11,916 nt of DNA from Promethearchaeota archaeon (GCA_030620005.1 JAUXAJ010000160.1:1-11916); one strand, 5' to 3'; positions 1 to 7,266 are shown, numbered from the stretch's first letter. The notes: generated by a model from the sequence alone, not told the origin. Program-made: numbers and translations.

Positions 1-1
1 G

Positions 2-409
2 GGGAACGCAAGAAAAACCAAGGCTCAAAAAACGTTGAACCATTCCGTTCAGAACACGGGCTTAATGTCTCGATTTGCTGAATTCTTAACCTATAAAGCC
101 GAAAGGTTGGGTAAAAGAGTAATAAGAATTGGCGAGGAAAAGACAACGAAAGCGTGTTGTAAGTGTGGAAAACTCTCAAAAAGAACTATTTACGAGAGAT
201 TTATTAAGTGTGACTGTGGAAATCAGATTGACCGAGATCTGAACTCTGCCGTGAACATCCTGGTCAAGTTCTTGAAAATGAAAGAGTTCGGAGAATATGA
301 ATTCCTATCGCATCAACCCTCCATGAACGAGGAACTGTTCTTACAAATGTGGGACGGTTTTCTACGATACACAGTCAAACCCGCCCTGAAAGTGGGTGCG
401 AACTCGTAG
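2..409 (+). CDS. tnpB: TnpB, IS1341/IS605-type RNA-guided endonuclease, C-terminal part
   Basis: This is the C-terminal part of a TnpB protein; the frame is open to the left edge, so the gene starts outside the window and the TTG at 35 is not its start. The segment with LNHSVQNTG followed by FAEFLTYKAERLGKRV matches the conserved end of the RuvC region. A zinc ribbon follows: CCKC encoded at 155-166 and CDCG from 209. Next comes IDRDLNSAVNIL (from 227), whose second Asp is the RuvC-III catalytic residue. The tail (LSHQPSMNEE, then LRYTVKP) is the usual variable end of these proteins. TnpB proteins are RNA-guided nucleases of IS200/IS605-type elements. No TnpA transposase is visible, but the left half of the element is not in view. 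What is present shows no frameshift. Confidence 0.9.
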   Translation, partial: GNARKTKAQKTLNHSVQNTGLMSRFAEFLTYKAERLGKRVIRIGEEKTTKACCKCGKLSKRTIYERFIKCDCGNQIDRDLNSAVNILVKFLKMKEFGEYEFLSHQPSMNEELFLQMWDGFLRYTVKPALKVGANS

Positions 410-440
410 GAAACTACTGGCTTTAGGCAGTAGTAGTTCA
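300..440 (+). ncRNA. Candidate omega (guide) RNA overlapping the tnpB 3' end
   Basis: TnpB guide RNAs are usually made from the last part of the tnpB gene through the right end, with the guide taken from DNA just beyond the element. Two structured pieces fit a scaffold here: a GC-rich run with CCGCCC and GTGGG pairing potential around 381-396, and the 414-433 hairpin. The guide would start near 441 (TTTGGATATT...). The 5' limit is arbitrary, and the call rests on family knowledge rather than on a fold. Confidence 0.35.
409..440 (+). mobile_element. Right end hairpin of the IS1341/IS605-type element
   Basis: Just after the tnpB stop lies a hairpin with stem CTACTG (414-419) and CAGTAG (428-433) around an 8-base loop containing CTTTAG, followed by TAGTAGTTCA. 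A small hairpin with a CTTTAG-like loop ending in TTCA is typical of the right end of this transposon group, so the element probably ends near 440. The exact cleavage site is inferred. Confidence 0.6.
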
Positions 441-509
441 TTTGGATATTTGAACATGAGAACAATAAAGTGCAAGTCTTTTATCTATTTCTCATGAATT
501 TTTCAACGC

Positions 510-551
510 TTATAAAATGAATCGATAAGGTCTTAGGATTCATATTTATAA
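510..551. repeat. AT-rich 14-bp inverted repeat (42-base hairpin)
   Basis: The arms are TTATAAAATGAATC (510-523) and GATTCATATTTATAA (537-551). They pair over 14 bases with one bulged base, around a 13-base loop. No T-run follows on either strand, so a simple terminator is unlikely. The hairpin lies in the 249-base gap between the tnpB stop and the radical SAM gene. It could be a relic of a small palindromic element or a regulatory site. The right arm contains TTTATAA, a possible TATA box for the next gene but about 120 bases before it. Confidence 0.6.
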
Positions 552-670
552 AAGTTACTATAAAAATTAATAAAAAATCAATAATCCCCCTAGCTTTTTA
601 AAGAAAACATTAAGATATTAACTTATACACGATCTTATTGAATTTTCTTTTTGTTTAATTGAGTGATAAT

Positions 671-2665
671 ATGCCATCTACTTTAGAAAAGATTCGAATC
701 TTAGGAGCAAATTCAAAATACGATATTTGTGCTAGCACTGCTTCCAGTCGTACAGATAAATTTCCAAAGCTTCACGAAAATTCGAGAAAATGGATTGGAA
801 ATACTGCAAGTGCAGGTATTTGCCATAGTTATACTCCTGATGGTCGATGCATTAGTCTTTTTAAAACTTTATTTACGAATAAATGTATATACAATTGCAA
901 ATACTGCTTTTCTCATAGTTGCAGGCAGCGAGTAAGTTTTACATTAGAAGAGTATGCTCGTACATTCATGAAACTCTATTCAATGAATGTAGTGGAAGGT
1001 GTATTCATTTCTTCGGGGATTTGTCGTAGTGCTGATGACGCAACCGAAGATATGCTGGAAGCAGTTCGACTATTACGATTTAAATATAATTTTCAAGGCT
1101 ATGTTCATTTCAAGTGTTTACCTGGTTCAAGTCAGCACCTCCTTAGAGAAGCAATATCTCTTTCTGATCGTATTTCAATCAATTCGGAAGCCTCTTCTAA
1201 GGAACACCTTGCAGAAATTGCAGAACAGAAAGACTTTATAAATGATATAATAACACGGCAACGCTGGTTAAAACAAATTCGTTTGAAACAAAACGAAGAA
1301 AAACTAAAAATCCTGAAAGACTTAGGACACGATAATGAATTGAAATTCCAAGAAAAAATGATTAAAGATCGCCGAGAGAATGGATACAAAAAGTTTCGAT
1401 GGGATGGCGCTCCAATCCTCAATAGCGGTCAAACAACCCAATTTGTTGTGGGTGCGGCGGAGAGTGAGACAGATTGGGAGCTTCTTAAAATAATAGATTG
1501 GCAATATCGTCAAGTTGATATGAGGCGCGCCTATTTTTCTTCCTTCATTCCGATCGAAGGAACACCGTTAGAAAATAAGAGTGCTGCTCCATTAGCAAGA
1601 GAGCATCGTTTATATCAAACCGATTGGCTGTTGAGAATTTACCATTACAAATTAAATGATATAAAAAATATATTGACTGAAGATGATAATCTTCCTAAAG
1701 GAGACCCCAAAGTTCATTTCGCAAGACAATTTTTTAAAGAACATGGACTTGTTGATCCAAACCAAGCAACTTACCAAGAATTAATCCGTGTTCCCGGAAT
1801 TGGACCCATTTCTGCTAAACGCATGATTAATTTGCGAGCTCAAAAATTTAAATTTAAGCGTCGAGCAGACTTAAAATCTATAGGTGTGGTATTAAAAAGA
1901 GCTGATCCTTTTCTAAAAATAAACGGTCAAAATCAAACTACACTTTGCAATTTCTTCGATTCTTACGATAAAAGAAATTCTTCACGGGGTTTTTCAATGA
2001 ATAACACGAGAAATTGCCAAGATCCATTAAAAGTCGTCGGACGTGCTAAAGGATATTCACGAAAAGAATTGATCACTAATCTTCCTCGTCATACAAAATT
2101 TACTCCTTATCTAATACAACAGATTAAGATGCTACCAGAAGTATTGCTACGCAATTCAGGATCTCAAATAGCTAAAAAGATCATTCGAATGATGCGGGAA
2201 GTGTCTACTGAAGTATATCGAGCAAAACAATTTACTCGGACAGAGATAAATAATAGGGGAGTATTATTCGGAGTGGTACTACTCAAACATGATGTAATGG
2301 ACCTTGTCTTATATTACTTTCATAAAAGATGGCCTAAATGCGTAATTTGCTTGTATAATGAGCACACGGGTAAAACGGGAGTAATAAATGAAAAGGGAAC
2401 GATTAAGGAGTTATCCTTGCCTCTAAGAGAAGTTGTTGAGAGAATTAGCAAGAAACGGTCTATTATTCCATACTTCGACGATATACAATTATCTGGGGAA
2501 GAGATTTTCGAAACACTCTACAATTCGCAAAACATCGTTGAACGAGAGAACCCTCGTTACTTTAAAAGCATGATCCCTGGCTATTGTTATAAATTACCGG
2601 GAATGCGAAATGGTGTAGAAAAACGTTTTAAATCTCAAAATAGGAAGCTTGATGATTTTTCATAA
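671..2665 (+). CDS. Radical SAM DNA modification/repair protein fused to a DUF4130-like domain
   Basis: The N-terminal two thirds match the family annotated as putative DNA modification/repair radical SAM protein (TIGR03916 type). Numbered from ATG 671, the opening KIRILGANSKYDICAS is the family signature, CIYNCKYC at 72-79 gives the CxxxCxxC ligands for the 4Fe-4S cluster, and a helix-hairpin-helix with VPGIGPISAKR at 374-384 suggests DNA binding. A charged insert, rich in Lys and Glu, lies at about 186-236. After residue 430 the protein continues for about 230 residues. The segment LFGVVLLKHDVMDLVLYYF and the end VERENPRYFKSMIPGYCYKLP resemble the DUF4130 (TIGR03915 type) protein that is normally a separate neighbour. 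The usual radical SAM protein is near 415 residues and this one is 664. A TTG start at 659 is also possible; ATG 671 is preferred because GAGTGAT lies just before it. The substrate is unknown. Confidence 0.82.
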   Translation: MPSTLEKIRILGANSKYDICASTASSRTDKFPKLHENSRKWIGNTASAGICHSYTPDGRCISLFKTLFTNKCIYNCKYCFSHSCRQRVSFTLEEYARTFMKLYSMNVVEGVFISSGICRSADDATEDMLEAVRLLRFKYNFQGYVHFKCLPGSSQHLLREAISLSDRISINSEASSKEHLAEIAEQKDFINDIITRQRWLKQIRLKQNEEKLKILKDLGHDNELKFQEKMIKDRRENGYKKFRWDGAPILNSGQTTQFVVGAAESETDWELLKIIDWQYRQVDMRRAYFSSFIPIEGTPLENKSAAPLAREHRLYQTDWLLRIYHYKLNDIKNILTEDDNLPKGDPKVHFARQFFKEHGLVDPNQATYQELIRVPGIGPISAKRMINLRAQKFKFKRRADLKSIGVVLKRADPFLKINGQNQTTLCNFFDSYDKRNSSRGFSMNNTRNCQDPLKVVGRAKGYSRKELITNLPRHTKFTPYLIQQIKMLPEVLLRNSGSQIAKKIIRMMREVSTEVYRAKQFTRTEINNRGVLFGVVLLKHDVMDLVLYYFHKRWPKCVICLYNEHTGKTGVINEKGTIKELSLPLREVVERISKKRSIIPYFDDIQLSGEEIFETLYNSQNIVERENPRYFKSMIPGYCYKLPGMRNGVEKRFKSQNRKLDDFS

Positions 2666-2820
2666 TTTGTTCAAAAATAATAATCAGTACTACAACTAAG
2701 ATCTTGGAAATGAACTTGGAAAATGCTTTTTTAATAAGTTTTTCTAAATATCTTGATTTAAAGGATATATAATTTTTTTTAAAAAAATGTTTTAAAATTT
2801 TCAATCTTTACCTAAATTAA

Positions 2821-2830
2821 TTTATTATAT
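2821..2830 (+). promoter_or_regulatory. Candidate TATA box for the fadH-like gene
   Basis: TTTATTATAT lies 31-40 bases before ATG 2861, the spacing expected for an archaeal promoter with a very short leader. No Shine-Dalgarno site precedes this ATG, which also fits a near-leaderless transcript. The rest of 2666-2820 is AT-rich with short T-runs after the radical SAM stop; I see no gene in it. Confidence 0.45.
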
Positions 2831-2860
2831 TGAAAATTAAAAAATAGTATTAGTTAAAAT

Positions 2861-4901
2861 ATGAAATTTTTCAAACTCTTTAATCCGTTAAAAATAAGAA
2901 ATATCACGCTATCTAACAGGATAGTGATGCCGGCAATGCATTTAGGATTAGCAAAAAATGGAGAAATAACCAAAAAATTAATTGACTTTTACGTGGAACG
3001 CTCTAAAGGAGGGGCTGGTTTACTAATAGTTGGAGGCTGTTACGTTGACATTTACGCAAAAGGATTACCATCGATGATATCAATCGACGACGATAAATTC
3101 ATTCCAAAATTGAAAGAGTTTACGGAAGCCGTACATGATGCTCGAGAAGACGTAAAAGTTTGTTGCCAGTTATATCATGGCGGTGCTTTGCAATAATCGT
3201 ATCGATTATTGATGCATAAACGCTTTCCCTCAAATAATTGGTAGGACTCCAATAGCTCCATCAGCAGTTTACAGCAAGTTTAGCAAGACCACTCCAAAAG
3301 AAATGACTCTTGAAGATATCAAACGAGAGCAACAGGCTTTTGCGGATGCAAGCGTCCGCGCTAAAAAAGCAGGATTTGATGCCGTTGAAATTTGTGGGAA
3401 TGCTGGTTATTTAACAGATCAGTTTTGTTCACCCAAAACAAACAAGAGAACGGATAAATATGGCGGAGATTTAGAGAATCGTTTAAGATTTCCCATTGAA
3501 GTCATTGAATTGATGAGATCCAAAGTAGAAGATTTTCCAATAGGTTATCGACTTTCAGGCGATGATTTCGTACCTGGAAGCAATACTTACAAAGAAAAAG
3601 CGATAATTGCCAAGAAATTAGGAAACTACCTGGATTTTTTTAATGTTACAGGAGGATGGCACGAAACGAAAATCCCACAGCTCACGATGGATGTCCCTAG
3701 TGGATGTTATACCTATTTGGCTGAAAATATTAAAAAGAACGTCTCAATTCCGATATTTTCTTCAAATAGAATTAATTATCCCGAATTAGCCGAACAAGTT
3801 CTTTTGGCTGGTAAAGCAGACGCTATTTGTATTGGAAGAGGATTAATTGCAGATCCTTACTTACCAATGAAAGCTCAAAAGGGAGAATTACGTGATATAA
3901 TGAATTGTATTGCGTATAATCAAGGATGTTTTGATAATGTCTTTAGAATGATGCCAGTTGGTTGTTTAAGGAATGCTCGCGCTGGTAACGAAGCCAGAAC
4001 AGAACTTAAAGCACTTAAAGAAAGGAAAAAGGTAATGGTAATTGGTTCTGGACCAGCAGGACTAGAAGCTGCCCGAGTTGCCGCAATTCGAGGTCATGAT
4101 GTTCACATCTTCGAGAAAAACGATTACATTGGCGGTCTTCTAAATATTATATGTATCCCTCCCGGTCGTTCGGAATTTCGTTTGATGATAGATAACTATA
4201 AGTACTGGATTCAAAAGCACGGAATTACCATGCATTACAACCAAGAAGTTACTATTGACACAGTAAAAGAAGTTAACCCCGATTTTATAGTGTATGCTGC
4301 TGGAGCGATTGAAATAAAACCTCCCATACCTGGGATTGATCGCGAAAATGTCTATTGGGCCAACGATGTGTTTAGTGGTGATGCTCCAGTCGGTAAAAAT
4401 AATGTCGTCATTGGAGGTGGAGCTACTGGTATTGAACTCGCAATATATTTAGCGAAATTTGGATCTCTAACTCTAGAAGCCTTTGATTTCCTTACCTTTT
4501 ATAAAGCTTTAGACACTGACATTGCTTTGAACATGCTACAGAGGGGAAGGAATAAGGTAACAATATTAGAGCAATTACCAAAGTTAGGAGCTGCTTTAGG
4601 AAGAACTACAAAATGGGTCCTCCTTGACAAGTGCGACGCTATAGGTATTACGAAACTAACGAGTGTTAAAGTTACAGAAATCGGAGAGAATTATGTGAAT
4701 TATACCAACGCTACAGGAAATGAGCAACAAATTAACGATGTCGATTATATCTATTACGCAACGGGAATTAAACCAAACGATATACTTGCGGCTGAAATCA
4801 AGCAATTAGGATTTGAGGCTAAAAAAGTGGGAGACTCACGAAAACCCACAGATGTAATGGATGCTGTTGGTATTGGCTATAAAGTTGGTAATTCAATATG
4901 A
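2861..4901 (+). pseudogene. FadH-like 2,4-dienoyl-CoA reductase (FMN/FAD/Fe-S), disrupted
   Basis: The gene encodes an old-yellow-enzyme-type TIM barrel followed by an FAD/NAD(P)H half, the layout of 2,4-dienoyl-CoA reductase FadH, which reduces dienoyl-CoA in breakdown of unsaturated acyl-CoA. The total span of about 680 codons equals FadH (672). Codons 1-111 (2861-3196) end at a TAA just after QLYHGG. Homology resumes in the +1-shifted frame at NAFPQIIG (3219), before the ATG at 3303. The FadH catalytic Tyr (in GYLTDQF) and His (in GWHETKIP) are present, as are both dinucleotide-binding loops (VIGSGPAG and VIGGGATG). The iron-sulfur motif reads CIAYNQGC where CIGCNQAC is expected, so one of four cluster cysteines is Tyr. 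Everything else looks intact, so the damage seems recent, unless the shift is a sequencing error or is bypassed in translation. It shares the CoA-thioester theme with the thiolase/crotonase cluster further right. Confidence 0.85.
3188..3218 (+). repeat. Palindromic insertion of about 31 bases breaking the fadH-like gene
   Basis: Arms CAATAATCG (3191-3199) and CGATTATTG (3203-3211) form a perfect 9-bp inverted repeat around TAT. It sits exactly where the reading frame changes. Removing about 31 bases joins HGG-Ala to Asn-AFPQIIG and aligns well with the family. GCTTT occurs on both sides (3185-3189 and 3222-3226) and could be a target duplication. TAA (3194) stops the incoming frame and TGA (3210) closes the outgoing frame upstream. 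Confidence 0.7.
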
Positions 4902-4931
4902 AGTTGAACTTCTCGCATAGATAAGAAACAA

Positions 4932-4941
4932 TTTTTTTTTT
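4932..4941 (+). terminator. T-run terminator after the fadH-like gene
   Basis: Ten T residues lie 31 bases after the stop codon, in the style of archaeal oligo-T termination. A short dyad, GAAGTT-G-AACTTC (4900-4912), overlaps the stop codon. Confidence 0.5.
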
Positions 4942-4960
4942 ATATTTTTATTGTTTTTAA

Positions 4961-5245
4961 GTTATTAATTATCTCCCAGAGTCAATAGGCAACCTCTCTT
5001 CACTCAAAACACTATATTTAAGTAATAATCAGTTATCGACTCTCCCAGAGTCTATAGGGAACTTAAAATTTCTTGTAGATCTAGATTTAAGATATAATAA
5101 TCTATCAACTCTCCCTGAGTCAATGACGAAGCTAGAATCTCTTAAAAAACTTTCTTTAGACAATAATCCTTTAGTCAAAAAATTAGATTCAATAACGAAG
5201 TCCGTAATAAATAGTTTGAAAAAAAAGGCGTTATTAAATAAATAA
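4961..5245 (+). pseudogene. Leucine-rich-repeat protein fragment without a start
   Basis: An open stretch of about 94 codons ends at TAA 5243-5245 and encodes three leucine-rich repeats. Each has the plant/bacterial-like form LPESIGNLxxLxxLxLxxN. The repeat is visible in the DNA as copies of tctcccagagtc and its variants at 4972, 5041 and 5110, a strict 69-bp (23-residue) period. The last unit degrades into a charged C-terminal cap (SITKSVINSLKKKALLNK). Upstream the frame is closed by TAA at 4958-4960, and there is no ATG, GTG or TTG before the repeats. The segment is therefore the tail of a longer gene whose front was lost or was moved out of frame at the T-rich tract 4932-4958. Related intact LRR genes may exist elsewhere in the genome. 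Confidence 0.75.
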
Positions 5246-5267
5246 TATTGAGTTAATAAAAATCAGA

Positions 5268-5276
5268 TTTTTTTTT
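5268..5276 (+). terminator. T-run after the LRR fragment
   Basis: Nine T residues lie 22 bases after the LRR stop, before the convergent flavodoxin gene. The run suits oligo-T termination of plus-strand transcription. Confidence 0.35.
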
Positions 5277-5317
5277 CACCATTTTATTTTTAAAAAGCTG
5301 CGTGGTATTCACTTTTT

Positions 5318-5809
5318 TTACAAGTTCTGCTTCAGGCTCTGAGCAAACTCTTCTGCATGTTTGAGGTCTTCAGCATTCGGTCTTCCCTTATTTATTCCTC
5401 CAAATAGTTTAAGAAATTTATTAGTGTTAAAATCTCCACAAAGAAATTCATCAACAATCATATAACCTTTAGATTGCAGTTTTTCCCTAAGTAATGAGTG
5501 ATTTTTTAGCAGTCTTTCCCTAATTAAGGGGTCATATTTGATTAATACTCGTGGAGCTCCATCGGTTGAGAATATGAATGCTTTCCGGTTTTTGACTTGC
5601 GGTAGTTTATCGGCAAGGTCAAGCAGAACTTTATGGTGTTTTCCACCATAAATCCCTGAGCCAAAGCCTATTAGAGAATAATCTTGAAGCTCTTCAGGGT
5701 GTATTTGCTGTGGCGTTTTTATTTGTGCATCAAGAACTTTTGCGAAGACGTTAGCGACTTTCTCAGTATTGTTGTGATGATATGAAAACAAAACCAATAG
5801 AGATTTCAT
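5318..5809 (-). CDS. Small flavodoxin-family protein
   Basis: The 163-residue product has the flavodoxin fold. It begins with a beta strand, SLLVLFSY, followed by HHNNTEKVA, the FMN-phosphate loop of the form S..NT. A second strand, SLIGFGSGIYGGKHH, is the 50s-loop region that packs on the flavin. A third, KAFIFSTDGAP, is the 90s-loop region. The end, GGINKGRPNAEDLKHAEEFA, is typical of short cytoplasmic flavodoxins of the COG0716 type. The protein is probably a one-electron carrier or reductase partner; its partner is not identifiable, though the neighbouring reductase pseudogene and radical SAM protein both belong to redox chemistry. It is transcribed on the same strand as the regulator upstream, but the 206-base gap and its own promoter-like box suggest separate transcription. 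The start ATG at 5809 fits the domain start exactly. Confidence 0.85.
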   Translation of the reverse strand: MKSLLVLFSYHHNNTEKVANVFAKVLDAQIKTPQQIHPEELQDYSLIGFGSGIYGGKHHKVLLDLADKLPQVKNRKAFIFSTDGAPRVLIKYDPLIRERLLKNHSLLREKLQSKGYMIVDEFLCGDFNTNKFLKLFGGINKGRPNAEDLKHAEEFAQSLKQNL

Positions 5810-5826
5810 AGGTAACGAAACAACCT

Positions 5827-5838
5827 CTTATATTTAAG
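5827..5838 (-). promoter_or_regulatory. Candidate TATA box for the flavodoxin gene
   Basis: On the minus strand CTTAAATATAAG lies about 18-29 bases before ATG 5809, placing transcription start near the start codon. GAGGTTG directly after it could serve as a weak ribosome site. Confidence 0.45.
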
Positions 5839-5853
5839 ATTATCGGTCTACGC

Positions 5854-5919
5854 AAAAAGTGGTTTTCGATAAGAATCCCAATAAAAAGTGTTTTCCGATA
5901 AAAGTCCCCGTAAAAAGTG
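5854..5919. repeat. 29-bp tandem repeat upstream of the flavodoxin gene
   Basis: Two 29-base units (5854-5882 and 5883-5911), followed by the first 8 bases of a third (5912-5919), each start with AAAAAGTG and contain CGATAA plus a CCC run. The two full units differ at 6 of 29 positions. ATCGG followed by a similarly spaced AAAAAGTG just upstream hints at an older degraded unit. On the minus strand they lie directly upstream of the flavodoxin TATA box, where archaeal activators often bind. They may be operators; function is inferred. Confidence 0.65.
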
Positions 5920-5979
5920 TACTATTCAGCTATTTTAATAGTTTTTTCTACCATTCAATTCTACTATTCCTTGACTATT

Positions 5980-5998
5980 AAAAGAATTTCTAAAATTC
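5980..5998 (-). terminator. Hairpin with T-run after the regulator gene
   Basis: On the minus strand GAATTT and AAATTC (5993-5998 and 5984-5989) pair around TAG and are followed by TTTT. The site is 18 bases after the stop of the regulator gene. The stem is AT-only and weak. Confidence 0.35.
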
Positions 5999-6015
5999 AG
6001 TTATACCTTAGTTTT

Positions 6016-7101
6016 CTATAATTTTAGAAAAACAACGCATGCCTTCCGATATAACGGCATTAGATTCAGATAATTTTCTATGGTCTGAAAAACTTCATTG
6101 TATCCATTTAGAGATTTTAGCTCTTGTTTATTGCTTTCCAATTCCGACTTCATTGCTCGAAATTCATCTTCCCATTTCAAGATTTCTCTTAAAGAATTAA
6201 CCCCAGAAATCATGAAGGAATTTTGAATGGAAGTCATTGAGTAAAAAATCTTTCGTCTATCTTTCTTTGGAATGAGTTCTTTGTATTTCCTTTTGTCTAC
6301 TTTTTCTATGCACTGTTTTTCTAAAAGTGTATTCACTACCTGTGATACTTTTCCAAGTGATAAGCTTGTAAGCAACCTTAATTTATCTTGAGTTAAAATT
6401 TTTCTTGTAATAAAATAGACATATGAAATTAGGGTATATCTTTCTAAAATTGAATAGGCTGATTCATGTCTAAAGAAATCAATTATAGAATCTTCTTTCC
6501 TTTTTATATTAGAATCAAATATTTCATCAATTTTATTGAATTCCTCCGCTGAGATTGTTTTTTTTTGATTTTGTTCCAATAAGCTATTAATTTCTAGTTC
6601 AGCGTCTTGATCTTGAACGAAATCAAGAATTTTTTCATATAATTCAAAAAAGTGAAGAGCCTCCCTTAACCTACCTAAAAGTAATTTGAACCCTTTTTTA
6701 CCCCTATTTGCACTGTTATCTAATTCCTTGATTTTCTCCTTGAAAAAGCTTATTTCTTTTGCTAAACTGCCAAGCACTTCATCTAATGAGTTTTGAGAAG
6801 AACCATGATAATATTCATATTCATGAGTTTTTGGTTTCATTTCTCTTTTAATATATCCGATATTAACTAAATTGGCTAAACTAGTAGATATTGTTGATTT
6901 TGAGAATCCCGTTAAATTTTTTAATTCATTTTGGGTCAATCTTCCATAGAACGAGAAATAAGCCATGATTTCTGCTAATGTTTCTGAATATTCACTGAAT
7001 TTAACCTTTTCCAAATTGTATTTAATTATTTTTTCTTCAAATTTTTGAATGCTTCCCTCAAATATGAAATTTTTTTTTCTTTCTCTTTTATTTTTTGACA
7101 T
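6016..7101 (-). CDS. GbsR/MarR-like transcriptional regulator with two winged-HTH domains
   Basis: The 361-residue protein carries two similar winged helix-turn-helix domains. The first, at about 42-100, has LTQNELKNLTGFSKSTISTSLANLVNIGYIKRE, in which the helix around SKSTISTSL is the likely recognition helix, followed by a wing ending in YEYYHGS. The second, at about 210-275, has LTQDKLRLLTSLSLGKVSQVVNTLLEKQCIEKV followed by a basic wing. Between and after them are long charged helices (120-205 and 310-345) that probably form dimer or coiled-coil contacts. The N-terminus is strongly basic. The duplicated design resembles GbsR-type regulators. It lies head-to-head with the small membrane protein gene at 7273, and three TTCGAAT motifs lie between them, so it may control itself and that neighbour. 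The ligand is unknown. GGTAGGAG touches the ATG, too close for a normal ribosome site, so a very short leader is possible. Confidence 0.75.
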   Translation of the reverse strand: MSKNKRERKKNFIFEGSIQKFEEKIIKYNLEKVKFSEYSETLAEIMAYFSFYGRLTQNELKNLTGFSKSTISTSLANLVNIGYIKREMKPKTHEYEYYHGSSQNSLDEVLGSLAKEISFFKEKIKELDNSANRGKKGFKLLLGRLREALHFFELYEKILDFVQDQDAELEINSLLEQNQKKTISAEEFNKIDEIFDSNIKRKEDSIIDFFRHESAYSILERYTLISYVYFITRKILTQDKLRLLTSLSLGKVSQVVNTLLEKQCIEKVDKRKYKELIPKKDRRKIFYSMTSIQNSFMISGVNSLREILKWEDEFRAMKSELESNKQELKSLNGYNEVFQTIENYLNLMPLYRKACVVFLKL

Positions 7102-7120
7102 CTCCTACCTTAATAATGCA

Positions 7121-7136
7121 TTTATTTCTATTTAAG
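7121..7136 (-). promoter_or_regulatory. Candidate TATA box for the regulator gene
   Basis: On the minus strand CTTAAATAGAAATAAA lies about 20-35 bases before ATG 7101, giving a leader of only a few bases. Confidence 0.4.
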
Positions 7137-7146
7137 TTTTGCAAAG

Positions 7147-7241
7147 TTCGAATAATATGAAAAGATTTAAATACAATCTTGAATTTATTTTTATAACATT
7201 CGAATTTCATGAAAATTCAAGGTATTCGAATAAAAAATCAA
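7147..7241. promoter_or_regulatory. Three TTCGAAT motifs in phase, candidate operators
   Basis: TTCGAAT occurs at 7147, 7199 and 7225. The first two extend to the 17-base pattern TTCGAAT-NNN-ATGAAAA (7147-7163 and 7199-7215), and the third continues with an A-rich run. Starts are 52 and 26 bases apart, so all three are in register with a 26-base step. The core ATTCGAAT (at 7198 and 7224) is a perfect palindrome, as expected of a dimeric regulator site. They lie between the divergent regulator and membrane-protein genes. TATA-like TTTAAATA (7166-7173) and TTTATAA (near 7189-7195) lie among them. Confidence 0.55.
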
Positions 7242-7259
7242 CTTTTTTAAGTTAAACAT

Positions 7260-7266
7260 GAGGTGA
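7260..7266 (+). promoter_or_regulatory. Strong Shine-Dalgarno site that points to an ATA start
   Basis: GAGGTGA here is identical to the site used by the DUF35 gene at 8561. Six bases later is ATA (7273), not ATG. The next in-frame ATG (7300) is 33 bases away, too far to be served by this site. Confidence 0.6.

Noticed and set aside
729..1513. Short frames inside the radical SAM gene on both strands
   Set aside because: They are shadows in other frames of a strongly supported gene.
3303..4901. Separate gene starting at ATG 3303
   Set aside because: Homologous coding sequence continues upstream of this ATG in the same frame to about 3219, so it is the 3' part of the disrupted gene.
5854..5919. 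CRISPR array remnant
   Set aside because: The units are contiguous with no spacers and no cas genes are nearby.
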